Shown here: one piece after another, positions 34,895 to 47,789 of the stretch
Numbering within the stretch: position 1 is the stretch's first letter
Layout of the letters: each line of letters starts with the position of its first letter
NCBI GenBank assembly: GCA_017399165.1
Contig: JAFQEF010000022.1
Coordinates: 47,316-111,315, forward strand
Direction of reading: 5' to 3'
From: Akkermansia sp.
GTDB lineage: Bacteria > Verrucomicrobiota > Verrucomicrobiia > Verrucomicrobiales > Akkermansiaceae
DNA length: 64,000 nucleotides
The notes under the pieces: model-generated
Told to the model about the DNA's origin: nothing
Database searches by the model: none
The model's input: the letters and a program-made list of their open reading frames with translations, nothing else
Program-made: the position numbers and the translations under genes

Positions 34895-36022
34895 ATGGAT
34901 TTTCCACAAAGTATGAGCATTGAAGAAGCTTTCGCACTGGCAGAGGCAGAAGCCAAGCTGGAACAGGCTCTTGCAGATAATAAGACAAGATTTGACAATG
35001 CGGTTCTCCCCAATCGCTACAACGAGGATTGGAGATTCGGCCGCCCCAACAAATTTGCCATGGCTCTTGCAGAAACATTGCAGCGCAATGCAAATTGCCA
35101 CGGCGGAGCAAGTGTGCAACACGCCGGGGATTCTGCTGTGCCGGTGGCGCTGGCTGCAAATGATGACTTGCGACAGACGGAGATGTTGATGCCCACGATA
35201 GGATCGGACGCTTTGCTTGGTTTGCACCTCAAGCGGTTTGGCAATGGCTATGCGCTTTATATAGAAGAAGACACCAAAGAGCCCATACGCCTTACCTATA
35301 AGACAAGCGGCCTCTATACACCCTCCACCTTCATTATGGTTGCACCCGGTGTAAAAGCCCATGTTATAGAGCAATACTGCGGCACCGGGGCCTGCACCAT
35401 GTTTGCAACGCGCAATATCCAAGTGGCAGAGGGTGCAGAGCTGATGGTTGAGCTGAATGCCGATGTGGATGCAGGCTCTTACATGGTTATCACCAACATT
35501 CAAAACATGGGCGGTAAGGTAAAACACTTAACCGAGTTGCGTGGGGAGTGGGTGCGTGAAGAGACTATTGCAGAAATCTATACGCCCGATGCAGATGTGC
35601 AATTATACTCTGCCAACAGGCTTGCCGGCAACCAAGTGTTAGACCAGCATACCCGTCAAATTCACCATGCAGGTGGCAGCTCCAGTAACCTGCTCTACAA
35701 AAACGTGGTGGATGACAACGCTACCGCCATTTTTGCAGGTAATATCTATGTTGCACCCGCAGCTCACCATACAGATGCCTACCAGAGCAATCGCAACATG
35801 CTGCTGAGTGATAAAGCCACCATTCATTCCTTGCCCGGGTTGGAGATTTTGGCAGATAAAGTTCGGTGCTCTCACGGCAGCGCCAGTGCGCCTATGGATG
35901 ATGAGCAACTCTTCTATCTGTGCGCACGCGGCATTCCCAAGCATGAGGCTCAGCTGTTGGTGGCCGATGGATTCTTAGCGGATGCTACGGATAAATTCCG
36001 TGGCAATATTCAAACAACTTGA
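34895..36022 (+). CDS. sufD: Fe-S cluster assembly protein SufD (375 aa)
   Basis: Partner of SufB in the SufBC2D complex. The second half keeps the family pattern: LYKNVVDDNATAIFAGNIYV, the conserved His in DAYQSNRNMLLSDKATIHSLPGLEI (first part quoted), then RCSHGSASAPMDDEQLFYLCARGI. The N-terminal 120 residues are divergent, as is usual. It lies 21 bases after sufB and is the last gene of the suf operon, since a new promoter begins at its stop codon. Confidence 0.92.
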   Translation: MDFPQSMSIEEAFALAEAEAKLEQALADNKTRFDNAVLPNRYNEDWRFGRPNKFAMALAETLQRNANCHGGASVQHAGDSAVPVALAANDDLRQTEMLMPTIGSDALLGLHLKRFGNGYALYIEEDTKEPIRLTYKTSGLYTPSTFIMVAPGVKAHVIEQYCGTGACTMFATRNIQVAEGAELMVELNADVDAGSYMVITNIQNMGGKVKHLTELRGEWVREETIAEIYTPDADVQLYSANRLAGNQVLDQHTRQIHHAGGSSSNLLYKNVVDDNATAIFAGNIYVAPAAHHTDAYQSNRNMLLSDKATIHSLPGLEILADKVRCSHGSASAPMDDEQLFYLCARGIPKHEAQLLVADGFLADATDKFRGNIQTT

Positions 36023-36046
36023 CAAGCCAAGCTTATAAGATACAAT
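36019..36046 (+). promoter_or_regulatory. Promoter of the 36-41 kb operon, short-leader type
   Basis: TTGACA (36019-36024), 16 bases, TACAAT (36041-36046), then 11 bases (aaaggaacgga) to ATG 36058. The -35 box overlaps the sufD stop codon. Confidence 0.6.
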
Positions 36047-36057
36047 AAAGGAACGGA

Positions 36058-36828
36058 ATGAGAACAGCGGCTCTGATGATTTTTCTGCTTTCTGTCAACA
36101 CGCCCATCGTGGCGTGGGATGGGGGGACTATGCCTGCTGAGACTTCTCATGACGCCGATAAATTATGCCGTAAGCTTATTGCCAATGCTAAAGCAATAGA
36201 CTCCTTATTGCAACGTATTCATGATAAAGAAAGCGCGGACAAAGGTGCTATAGAATTGGAACGTCAAATACAGGAGATGCGGGTATTACTCGCGGGGCTG
36301 GAGCAATTGCCGTTTGATGAAGAAACCACCAATATCATCACGGAGCAAATGGCAACGCTTACCCACATTACTCAAGCATATATGCCCCGTATTCAGGAGC
36401 TTTTAGAGCTGAATGCATACGGTTCTCAAGCATTGATGGATAATTTGCGGAAACACAATGCCGATAATGATTACTATGATGCGGAATCGGAAGACGTTGC
36501 CGCCCCTTATGCCCAGATATACAGTGGCATGGAAACGGCTTTGAGCAATGTGCTATATGCGCTTTGCAAGGCAACGGATGCCGCAACAGCTAAAGAAGCG
36601 TCTCAAATAGTAAGTGAAGCTTTAGCAGAACACCGCCGATTGCAGGAGGAATTGATCACCCTGCAAAGTTTGGAGTCTCAACCCCAAGCTCAAATGCCTC
36701 AACAGACAGCTTTAATGGAGCTGAAAAAAGAGTTGGAACAAGAAATCCTTCGCTTACAAGAACAATCGTACTACGGCGAGCCGGACTTACCCATACTGCT
36801 GCCGGAGTATCTTAAACTCATTCAATAA
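36058..36828 (+). CDS. Exported helical-repeat protein of unknown function (256 aa)
   Basis: The signal peptide is MRTAALMIFLLSVNTPIVA. The mature protein is almost all alpha-helical and acidic, with repeats of a pattern like DKESADKGAIELERQIQEMR and DAATAKEASQIVSEALAEHR. The same pattern, including DK-D/E-SAD-x-x-AI, occurs in the exported protein at 46582-47574, so they look like distant paralogues. It heads a unit with a PHP phosphatase, ligA and a PfkB kinase, which gives no clue to its role. I do not recognise the family. Confidence 0.75.
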   Translation: MRTAALMIFLLSVNTPIVAWDGGTMPAETSHDADKLCRKLIANAKAIDSLLQRIHDKESADKGAIELERQIQEMRVLLAGLEQLPFDEETTNIITEQMATLTHITQAYMPRIQELLELNAYGSQALMDNLRKHNADNDYYDAESEDVAAPYAQIYSGMETALSNVLYALCKATDAATAKEASQIVSEALAEHRRLQEELITLQSLESQPQAQMPQQTALMELKKELEQEILRLQEQSYYGEPDLPILLPEYLKLIQ

Positions 36829-36834
36829 CGGGTC

Positions 36835-40874
<4,040 letters not shown>

Positions 40875-40878
40875 TGCA

Positions 40879-42342
40879 TTACTTATCCTGCCCCGGTAGG
40901 GCGATGGAGAAACGCTCTTTCTCTTGGTAGTATTTCATGTTGCGGCGTTCCTTTTCCACTGCTCTCAGCGTAGCAATTTCTTCCTTCCTGCGCATAATTT
41001 GAGCCCTACGGCGGCCATTTAGCCACACCATGCTCATAAAGAAAGCAACGGAAAGTACAAACAAAATAGCAGCACTACCAATAAGCCCCGTGCCGACATG
41101 AATGGGGATGGATACCAGTGTCAGGAAAATACCGATGCTCCCCATCAAAACAAAGCTGGGTACGTGGTAATCTGCACCGTAATAAACCATGCTGAACAAA
41201 TAGGCAAGAATCAACGGCATGAGCAGCAGTGTGTGGACATCCCTCACCAACAACAAGCCCAAGGGTAAGGTCATGATAGAGATAGACCAGTAGAGCAAAA
41301 ACGAGTTACTGATATTGGGGTGATTGCAAACGGCTGCAAAATGGCGTTGCAGGGGCAAAATGGGTAACATGGCCACAATCCATACACCTAAGATGGAAAG
41401 CCACTCGTTGAGGCTTGCGGATTCATCAATATCCATCGGCACCAGATATTGGGGATATACCAGCATGGTAATCAGCATCAGCAAGAAAACAAACTGTGCA
41501 ATAGGGCCAATAAGCGAGTATGCCTTGTACCCCTTGCGAGATGTTAACGCACACCAAGAGCCAATATGGCTCCACACCATGGTCATGGACACCGCTGCAG
41601 CCCATGTCAGCGCCCATTCTCCATACGTGCTTGCCGTGGCCATGCCATAGCCCATTAAGGCATACTGTATAACAGCACCTACCCCCAATGAGCAGACCGC
41701 CATTTTCCAGGGTTTAATGAGCGGTATCAGCATGAGCCCGAAGGCGAATATGCTGCTCAATATCCATATTGGCAACGCTTGTATACAGAATTGGTAAATC
41801 AACAATGCGTCCAACCAGGAAATAGTGGCCAGCAAGGATGCTGCCTCGGGTGCTTTATGTCCTTTATGGAATCCTATAATATATACCACCCACAAAAAGG
41901 CAGGTATGCACACCAAAGTGCAAACTCTCACAATCATGGGGATTTCTTGCCAAAAACGCACCATCAATAAGCCTACTGTTACCAAAAACAGCACCAAAGA
42001 CATGAACCCGAGCACCCACGATAATACCGGTGGTATGTAGATACCTTTTAATGAGGACTCATCTACTTCCTCCGATTGTTCCGATTCCTGATCCTTACCC
42101 TCGGGTTTCGGTTCGTTATCCTGAGGAGGAGGCAACTGCTTCACCGGATCTTCTTTTACGGTTGATTGAGGTGCTTCTTTTTCAGGTGTAGGCAATGGCG
42201 GTATATCGGCATGCTCATAATCCAGAGCTGCAAACTTGAGATCACTCGCACGACGCATCGGGCGGGGTTCCTTGTTATCAGCCTCATTGGGCGAAACGAT
42301 ATCGGGCGTTATCGCCGTTTCCGATTCATTTGGCTCAGACAT
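40879..42342 (-). CDS. Multi-pass membrane protein with a proline/acid-rich cytoplasmic N-terminus, DUF2157-like (487 aa)
   Basis: Residues 1 to about 105 are polar and disordered, rich in Glu, Pro and Lys. Then come about 12 hydrophobic helices in pairs, and a basic, Arg/Lys-rich C-terminal tail of about 40 residues. The helix pattern recalls DUF2157 proteins, but the match is weak. It is the last gene of a three-gene unit with two small lipoproteins (6-base gap). The function is unknown. Confidence 0.7.
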   Translation of the reverse strand: MSEPNESETAITPDIVSPNEADNKEPRPMRRASDLKFAALDYEHADIPPLPTPEKEAPQSTVKEDPVKQLPPPQDNEPKPEGKDQESEQSEEVDESSLKGIYIPPVLSWVLGFMSLVLFLVTVGLLMVRFWQEIPMIVRVCTLVCIPAFLWVVYIIGFHKGHKAPEAASLLATISWLDALLIYQFCIQALPIWILSSIFAFGLMLIPLIKPWKMAVCSLGVGAVIQYALMGYGMATASTYGEWALTWAAAVSMTMVWSHIGSWCALTSRKGYKAYSLIGPIAQFVFLLMLITMLVYPQYLVPMDIDESASLNEWLSILGVWIVAMLPILPLQRHFAAVCNHPNISNSFLLYWSISIMTLPLGLLLVRDVHTLLLMPLILAYLFSMVYYGADYHVPSFVLMGSIGIFLTLVSIPIHVGTGLIGSAAILFVLSVAFFMSMVWLNGRRRAQIMRRKEEIATLRAVEKERRNMKYYQEKERFSIALPGQDK

Positions 42343-42348
42343 GGTGCT

Positions 42349-42762
42349 TTATCTTTTTTTACGACGTGTAGTCTTCTTCTTGGGTTTTGCCTTGGATCTA
42401 GAGGTAGATTTTCGTTTTACAACCTTCTTTTTAGACGAACGAGACGCGGTTTTACGAGCGGCCTTCTTTTTGGGTTTCGCAGCCCTCATGTGCTTAGCAT
42501 CTTGCTGCACAGGTGTCTTTGATGTTTTAACAGCCTCAAAAAAAGCTTTTCTCTGGTCTTGTAAAGAATAATTGGAGTCGTGCTGGTCCGCAAAATAACC
42601 ACGGTATGCAGGGTCCACTTGATTAATGTGTACCACGGCATCGGAGTGATCTTTCACACCAACATTACCGGAGCCGTAGTACGGCTGCTGGCACGCCGTA
42701 CCCAGCAGGGCCATAACAGCGACAATAATTGCAGATAAAAATTGTTGTGCAGATGTTTTCAT
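42349..42762 (-). CDS. Lipoprotein with a strongly basic, histone-like C-terminal tail (137 aa)
   Basis: ATG 42762 was chosen because it overlaps the upstream gene stop (ATGA) and yields a good lipoprotein signal ending LLGTAC. After a 60-residue central part (YYGSGNVGVKDHSDAVV), about the last 55 residues are almost only Lys, Arg, Ala, Ser and Thr (for example KPKKKAARKTASRSSKKK), like histone H1 tails. A basic tail on a lipidated protein could bind lipopolysaccharide, peptidoglycan or nucleic acid; that is inference. Confidence 0.75.
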   Translation of the reverse strand: MKTSAQQFLSAIIVAVMALLGTACQQPYYGSGNVGVKDHSDAVVHINQVDPAYRGYFADQHDSNYSLQDQRKAFFEAVKTSKTPVQQDAKHMRAAKPKKKAARKTASRSSKKKVVKRKSTSRSKAKPKKKTTRRKKR

Positions 42763-42929
42763 GGACACACGGCATTAAATACCTTAAACGGCAAGCTGAT
42801 AAGATAGTTTAAAAGGCTCCCGACCATGCTGCAGGAGGTCAGCATGCTCGTGCAGCAAAACAAAAGAAAGAACCGAAACAAGATGTTGATTCGGGTGGCG
42901 AAAACGGACGGTGCGTTAGGTTCGTTCAT
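42759..42929 (-). CDS. Small lipoprotein (56 aa)
   Basis: Starts at ATG 42929 (MNEPNAPSVFATRINILFRF) and ends with a 4-base ATGA overlap into the next gene. The hydrophobic stretch runs into the lipobox MLTSC; a second hydrophobic segment (LLNYLISLPFKVFNAV) follows, so it could be lipidated and membrane-associated. A longer in-frame version starts at 42986. TTGACA with a TATAAT-like box lies about 55-85 bases upstream of the ATG, although its spacing is imperfect. It is the first gene of the three-gene unit. Confidence 0.6.
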   Translation of the reverse strand: MNEPNAPSVFATRINILFRFFLLFCCTSMLTSCSMVGSLLNYLISLPFKVFNAVCP

Positions 42930-43078
42930 TGTATAACGGGGGACTATGCTCTGATTGCTTGAGAAATTATTATACACGAGCCTCAAAGTGTCAAGCTCCT
43001 ATGTTGTCTGTATATCTTTTTTTGAAAGCTACAGGAAGGGCAAGAGACATAAAAATAGACAAAACAGTACAATTTTCC

Positions 43079-43107
43079 TTGTCTTTATGGGAGATTCATG
43101 ATAGAAA
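43079..43107 (+). promoter_or_regulatory. Promoter of pitA, short-leader type
   Basis: TTGTCT (43079-43084), 17 bases, TAGAAA (43102-43107), then 13 bases to ATG 43121. Confidence 0.5.
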
Positions 43108-43120
43108 ATCTGCGTAGACC

Positions 43121-45313
43121 ATGGAAATATATTACATCATTTTCGGCCTTATTGCAGTACTCTCCGTGTTCGGGCTTATTGTTGGTGTCAGTAACGATGC
43201 CTGTAATTTCCTGAATTCCTCCATCGGCTCCAGAGCGGGCACCTATAATCAGGCTGTTGCCGTAGCCGCTATCGGTGTCATTTTAGGTGCATGCTTCTCC
43301 AGCGGCATGATGGCCGTGGCCAGAAACGGTGTTATAGAACCGGAGATGTTCAATTTTCACCAAGTCATGCTGCTGTATCTTGCAGTGATGGTAGCCAACA
43401 TCATCTTGCTGGATACCTTTAACACGCTGGGTTTACCAACCTCCACCACAGTAGCATTAGTATTCTCCTTGCTGGGTGCCGGTATAGGTATGGCTATTTT
43501 CAGCAGCGGTCAGTTCCTTACCTGCCCCCTGCTCGACTATATTAACGAGGAGAAGTGCCTTACCATGATATTGGCCATTTTTGCATCAGTGGCTATTGCA
43601 TTTGTGGTTGGCACGGCGGTGATGTGGATTGCTCGCCTTATCTTTAGTTTCCGCTTTGGTAAGGCATACCGTTACATTGGCCCGATGTGGTGTGCTTTGG
43701 CCTTTACGGCAATCAGCTATTTTATTATTTTCAAAGGTCTTAAGGGGAGTGTCTTCAAGAACGACATTGCCGCTTTAACAAATCAGTATAATATCTGGGT
43801 TATTGTCGGGTGCATATTCCTGTTCTGGATTGCCTTATCTTCCGTATTACAGTATCTCTGTAAAATCAACACCTTGCGTATTGCCGTGTTAGCCGGTACA
43901 GGTGCGCTTGCCTTGGCCTTTGCGGGTAACGATATGGTGAACTTTATCGGCGTATTCATGGCCTCTAAGGATGCTCTCTTCACACCCGGTATTACGGTTG
44001 ATACCAACATGGGGCAAATCTTGGCCGGGGATGGTGCTGCAGCCAGTCTCTCATATCTTTTAGGTTCCGGGGCCATTATGGTGGCCGCCCTTTTCCTGTC
44101 CCAAAAGGCTCGCAAAGTAACGGAAACAGAGCTTAAACTCTCTTCCTCCAACACCGGCAAAGAGCGTTTCGGCTCCAGCAAGCCGGCTCGTATGCTGGTG
44201 CGCTACACCATCAACACGGTGCGTTTTGTTGAGCGTATTACCCCTAAGAAGATTGCTGATTTTATCGGCAAGAGATTCATTCCTCTTACCCCGGAGGAAG
44301 AAACGGGTGCTAACTACGATATGATTCGCGCCTCCGTCAACCTTACCTTGGCCGCTCTCCTCATCTCTGTGGGTACGGATTTGGGCTTACCGCTGTCCAC
44401 CACCTACGTCATTTTCATGGTATCCATGGGTAGCTCCTTGGCAGATAAGGCATGGGGCAGAGACAGTGCAGTGTACCGCATTACCGGCGTACTCACCGTT
44501 ATCGGTGGTTGGTTGATTACAGCCATTGCAGCTACACTGGCAGCCATGGCCGTGGCACTCATCATGGGCTATGGCGGTTTGTGGGGTATTATTATCATGA
44601 TGGCCATTGCCTCATTCTTGCTTATAAAATCCACGTTCTTTACCAAACTTCATAAGGAGAACTACAATATTGTGGATGTGAGCAAAGAGTCCAGCATGCA
44701 CGAGTTTGCAACCACTGCAGCAGGTAGACTCGGCCGTATGGTCGGTATTTACAAGGCTATGGTGCCGGCTCTGCTGAAGGAGGACTTGGAGGCGCTGAGC
44801 CGTCTTAAGAAAAAGGCTCGCTCCATTAAGCGAGATATCGAAGTTGTGCGCGAAAACGAGGTATTGCCCGCCCTTGCCGTCATTCCCAAGGAGCTTGCGG
44901 ATCGTGGGCAGCTCATTTTCCGCATCACCGAAATTTCCGCTAATACGGCAGAGCGTTTGTTCACCATTGTTAAAGCCGCGTTTAACCATATTGATAATTT
45001 CCATGCCGGACTTGAAGCTGCCCAAGGTAAAGACTTGCTCTGGCTTACGGAGAAGATTAGTCAATTCTATCCCGGATTAATCGATATGCTCAATGCCAAG
45101 GATTATGCCGGTGTAGAGGCAAAGCTTGAGGGCCGTTACCAGCTTGGCGATGACTTCGGTGAGTGCATTACCCGCCACCTCATGCATGGAGATGCCGACG
45201 AAAGCAGCATGCGTAACGGCATTCTCTACCTCACCCTGCTCAATGAGACCCGTGCCATGGTCAGCCATGCCTTCGCCCTTATTGAGCGTATTAAAGAGGT
45301 GTACGAGGACTAA
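43121..45313 (+). CDS. Low-affinity phosphate transporter PitA fused to a PhoU-like domain (730 aa)
   Basis: Pit/PNaS-family inorganic phosphate permease. Two inverted family repeats are visible: GVSNDACNFLNSSIGSR with LGLPTSTTVALV, and FAGNDMVNFIGVF with LGLPLSTTYVIF. They frame about ten helices. Residues about 530-730 are soluble and helical (KEDLEALSRLKKKARSIKRD, NTAERLFTIVKAAFNHIDNF), like a PhoU/UPF0111 domain, which in other bacteria is a separate regulator. The fusion suggests built-in control of uptake. The gene is monocistronic, with its own promoter and terminator. Confidence 0.9.
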   Translation: MEIYYIIFGLIAVLSVFGLIVGVSNDACNFLNSSIGSRAGTYNQAVAVAAIGVILGACFSSGMMAVARNGVIEPEMFNFHQVMLLYLAVMVANIILLDTFNTLGLPTSTTVALVFSLLGAGIGMAIFSSGQFLTCPLLDYINEEKCLTMILAIFASVAIAFVVGTAVMWIARLIFSFRFGKAYRYIGPMWCALAFTAISYFIIFKGLKGSVFKNDIAALTNQYNIWVIVGCIFLFWIALSSVLQYLCKINTLRIAVLAGTGALALAFAGNDMVNFIGVFMASKDALFTPGITVDTNMGQILAGDGAAASLSYLLGSGAIMVAALFLSQKARKVTETELKLSSSNTGKERFGSSKPARMLVRYTINTVRFVERITPKKIADFIGKRFIPLTPEEETGANYDMIRASVNLTLAALLISVGTDLGLPLSTTYVIFMVSMGSSLADKAWGRDSAVYRITGVLTVIGGWLITAIAATLAAMAVALIMGYGGLWGIIIMMAIASFLLIKSTFFTKLHKENYNIVDVSKESSMHEFATTAAGRLGRMVGIYKAMVPALLKEDLEALSRLKKKARSIKRDIEVVRENEVLPALAVIPKELADRGQLIFRITEISANTAERLFTIVKAAFNHIDNFHAGLEAAQGKDLLWLTEKISQFYPGLIDMLNAKDYAGVEAKLEGRYQLGDDFGECITRHLMHGDADESSMRNGILYLTLLNETRAMVSHAFALIERIKEVYED

Positions 45314-45335
45314 TCCCCCCCTCCGCAAGTTGTTA

Positions 45336-45373
45336 CAAAAAGGCCACTGCTCATCACGGCAGTGGCTTTTTTA
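45336..45373. terminator. Bidirectional terminator between pitA and the ankyrin-like gene
   Basis: An 8-bp stem gccactgc (45343-45350) / gcagtggc (45359-45366) with A-rich sequence before and TTTTTT after, so it can stop transcription from both convergent genes. Confidence 0.88.
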
Positions 45374-45378
45374 TGGGC

Positions 45379-46575
45379 TTAATAATTGCCGGATTTCAAT
45401 AACTCACGGATGCGCGAGTAATCAGCTTCAAGCTCCTCGTGGCTCATGTTAAGGCGTTTTCTGACCTCGTTGTAAACGGGGGATTCCACCGCCTCGTCAT
45501 CATGTTCATCTTCCTCGATATCGAGCTCTGCCCCATACATCAGCAATAAGTCCACAGCAGCTTGGAAATGCAGGGCTTTTTTGCAGGCAACTTTATCTGC
45601 ATCATCGTATTCTTCATGAAAACGATAATCGTCAAAAACAATCTCGATAGGGGTAGAGAACCCCTTCATATCGTCCCGCGGGAGGTCATCCTCCTCGTAC
45701 CCTTCTTGATTGTATTCCCCGTCGTCCTCCTCATCATCGTATCCCATAATAAGGTTGGGGTCTGCCCCTGCCTGTAACAAATACTCTAAATTGTCAAGAT
45801 TAATAGCTTTGTCCATAATGTGCCAGGAGCAAACAATTTGAAGAGGCAATAAATCATTGATAGGCTCATTCAGCTTAATATCCCCCTGCTCTACAAGTCG
45901 CTTCAATGTGGATAATCCTCCTTGAGCTGCTACAATGCTCTGATGCAGTAAATCCTTTCGCTCTTGAGTTAATTCTAATCCCTGAGCATAAAACCAGTCC
46001 AAGAGTTCACTCATGTCCTGATTCTCTGCCATCAGAGCAACCACAACTGCATACCCAATCAATTCGGCATCTTTTGCGGGATCCCACCCTTTATCTTTCA
46101 GCCAATTAAGCAACGCAACACGGTTGCATAAATGAGTTGGGTAGGTAAGTCCCTTAGCAAAAATAACCTCCTGCACCAACCCGGATTCAAGATCCAGCTC
46201 CTCTATGTAGTATCTGGCATGCGGGTCTTCACCAATACCGACAAACACCTTAACAGCCTCGTGGCTGTCATTCATGGCAGCCCACCGCGCTAAGGTATCA
46301 CCCCCGAAAGAAGACTCAATTTTTCCGGTGGCGATGGCATGATGCAACGCCGCTCTGAAGGCTGTGTATCGTTTCAAGGAGTCCTCGTCTGTGACTGAGT
46401 AAGAAGACTCTACAAGCGTTCGTTCTAAACTCTCCACAAAGCCGCGGATAATATCTTTTTCTCCGTCAGACCAAGACTCATGAAAATCCGGCAGGGGTAA
46501 AAGCGGTTGTGGCTGCGCTTGCTCGGCAGCGTAGGCTGCTGCACACAGTGAGGCCAAAAGGATGGGTAGTTTCAT
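45379..46575 (-). CDS. Exported ankyrin-like protein with acidic insert (398 aa)
   Basis: The signal peptide is MKLPILLASLCAAAYA. The rest is helical with degenerate ankyrin repeats (DTLARWAAMNDSHEAVKVFV, LEYLLQAGADPNLIMGYDDE, AAVDLLLMYGAELDIEEDE). An acidic, Asp/Glu/Tyr-rich insert lies at about residues 290-315. It starts 6 bases after the helical-protein gene upstream, so both come from one transcript and may work together in the periplasm. The function is unknown. Confidence 0.78.
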   Translation of the reverse strand: MKLPILLASLCAAAYAAEQAQPQPLLPLPDFHESWSDGEKDIIRGFVESLERTLVESSYSVTDEDSLKRYTAFRAALHHAIATGKIESSFGGDTLARWAAMNDSHEAVKVFVGIGEDPHARYYIEELDLESGLVQEVIFAKGLTYPTHLCNRVALLNWLKDKGWDPAKDAELIGYAVVVALMAENQDMSELLDWFYAQGLELTQERKDLLHQSIVAAQGGLSTLKRLVEQGDIKLNEPINDLLPLQIVCSWHIMDKAINLDNLEYLLQAGADPNLIMGYDDEEDDGEYNQEGYEEDDLPRDDMKGFSTPIEIVFDDYRFHEEYDDADKVACKKALHFQAAVDLLLMYGAELDIEEDEHDDEAVESPVYNEVRKRLNMSHEELEADYSRIRELLKSGNY

Positions 46576-46581
46576 GGTGTA

Positions 46582-47574
46582 TTAATCTTCGTGTTGTAAA
46601 GCGTTTAAAAGTTTTTGGGAACCGAAGCAAGGCGGGGTCACCTCATCGAGCAGATAATGCATAATGCGGTCGCAAATATGGGCCTGCACCTCAAAACGGG
46701 GGGATACATTGAACAAATCTTTCTCATACACGCGGGAAAGTGCAGCCTCTTGCATCACTTGGCGCATCTGCTCATGCAGACGTTCAATTTGAATCGCCGC
46801 GGCATCCGCAGAATCTTTATCATACACCAAACTGATGACACCCACCCATTGCTGCAACAAGGGGATTAATTTGCGGGTAGTAGTTGCCAAAGCGGGCATC
46901 ACATCCGGGTCCGCAGCCATATCCATGTTTTCCAGCACGTCACATACATCCTGCAAGCCCTCCACCAAACGGCGGGAGTTGTAGTACTCGGGATTCCGCA
47001 ACGCTAAATCGGCCCATGCGTTGAGTAACTTGCCGATTCTGGGACGAGTCTCCACCAAATATACCATACGCAAACGGCGCTTTGCCATTTCATCTTCCGG
47101 CTCCTCCACCTCAGCCACGGCTTGAGACCACGTGTACATAAAGGGCTTAAAGCTTTCCAAGATATTGGCAGCAATTTCTGCATCCTCCGGGCTTTTAACC
47201 AATTCAACAGCTTGGGTTAATTGGTCAAACATGTTCCACATTTCATGCAGTAGCCCCATGTGTTGAGCAATCTCCGGCAAATCTCCCGCCGGGGGCTGCA
47301 CAATAAACGGAGCCATTACTCTGCTGAGTTTAACAGAGCCGAAACACCCCGTTGCCTCCAGCAGATTACGATCAAAATCATCTATCACCAGTTTTTCCCT
47401 CGGGGTCGCGTTGATGAGAGTTTCGACTCTCGGCGCAATAGCCTCCGCACTCTCATAGTCTGCTACATACATCAATAACGGAGACAGAGAGACGAACTCC
47501 GTGTCCTGCTCCGTTGCTGCCATGGCAACCGGAGCCGTTAAGCCGAGGATAATATGCCCGAACATGTTTTTCAT
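46582..47574 (-). CDS. Exported helical-repeat protein of unknown function (330 aa)
   Basis: The signal peptide is MKNMFGHIILGLTAPVAMA. The mature part is helical with repeats such as SPEDAEIAANILESFKPFM and DKDSADAAAIQIERLHEQMR, which resemble those in the exported protein at 36058-36828 (DKESADKGAIELERQIQEMR). No catalytic motif or cysteine pattern is visible. It is the first gene of a two-gene unit with the ankyrin-like protein. I do not recognise a named family. Confidence 0.75.
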   Translation of the reverse strand: MKNMFGHIILGLTAPVAMAATEQDTEFVSLSPLLMYVADYESAEAIAPRVETLINATPREKLVIDDFDRNLLEATGCFGSVKLSRVMAPFIVQPPAGDLPEIAQHMGLLHEMWNMFDQLTQAVELVKSPEDAEIAANILESFKPFMYTWSQAVAEVEEPEDEMAKRRLRMVYLVETRPRIGKLLNAWADLALRNPEYYNSRRLVEGLQDVCDVLENMDMAADPDVMPALATTTRKLIPLLQQWVGVISLVYDKDSADAAAIQIERLHEQMRQVMQEAALSRVYEKDLFNVSPRFEVQAHICDRIMHYLLDEVTPPCFGSQKLLNALQHED

Positions 47575-47608
47575 GGTGATATATGCTACCGCTCGTCGGT
47601 ATGCTGAA

Positions 47609-47636
47609 ATTATGCCTGAAAGCGTTCGTTTGTCAA
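47609..47636 (-). promoter_or_regulatory. Promoter of the helical-protein / ankyrin-like unit
   Basis: On the minus strand TTGACA (47636-47631), 16 bases, CATAAT (47614-47609), then a leader of about 27 bases before ATG 47574. Confidence 0.65.
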
Positions 47637-47696
47637 GCCAAGGTTATGCTTGTTGGAAAATTTAGATATTTTTAGCGTCCTACTAAGCATTTTGCC

Positions 47697-47725
47697 TTGA
47701 AAAACACGTTACAACTCGTTAAAAT
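47697..47725 (+). promoter_or_regulatory. Promoter of pgk
   Basis: TTGAAA (47697-47702), 17 bases, TAAAAT (47720-47725). The leader is about 58 bases, with a small tgag/ctca hairpin near its 5' end. Confidence 0.65.
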
Positions 47726-47789
47726 AGCCCCGCCTGAGTGCATGCTCACGGCTAAAACATTTTCCAAACATAAACATAGAATCAACATT

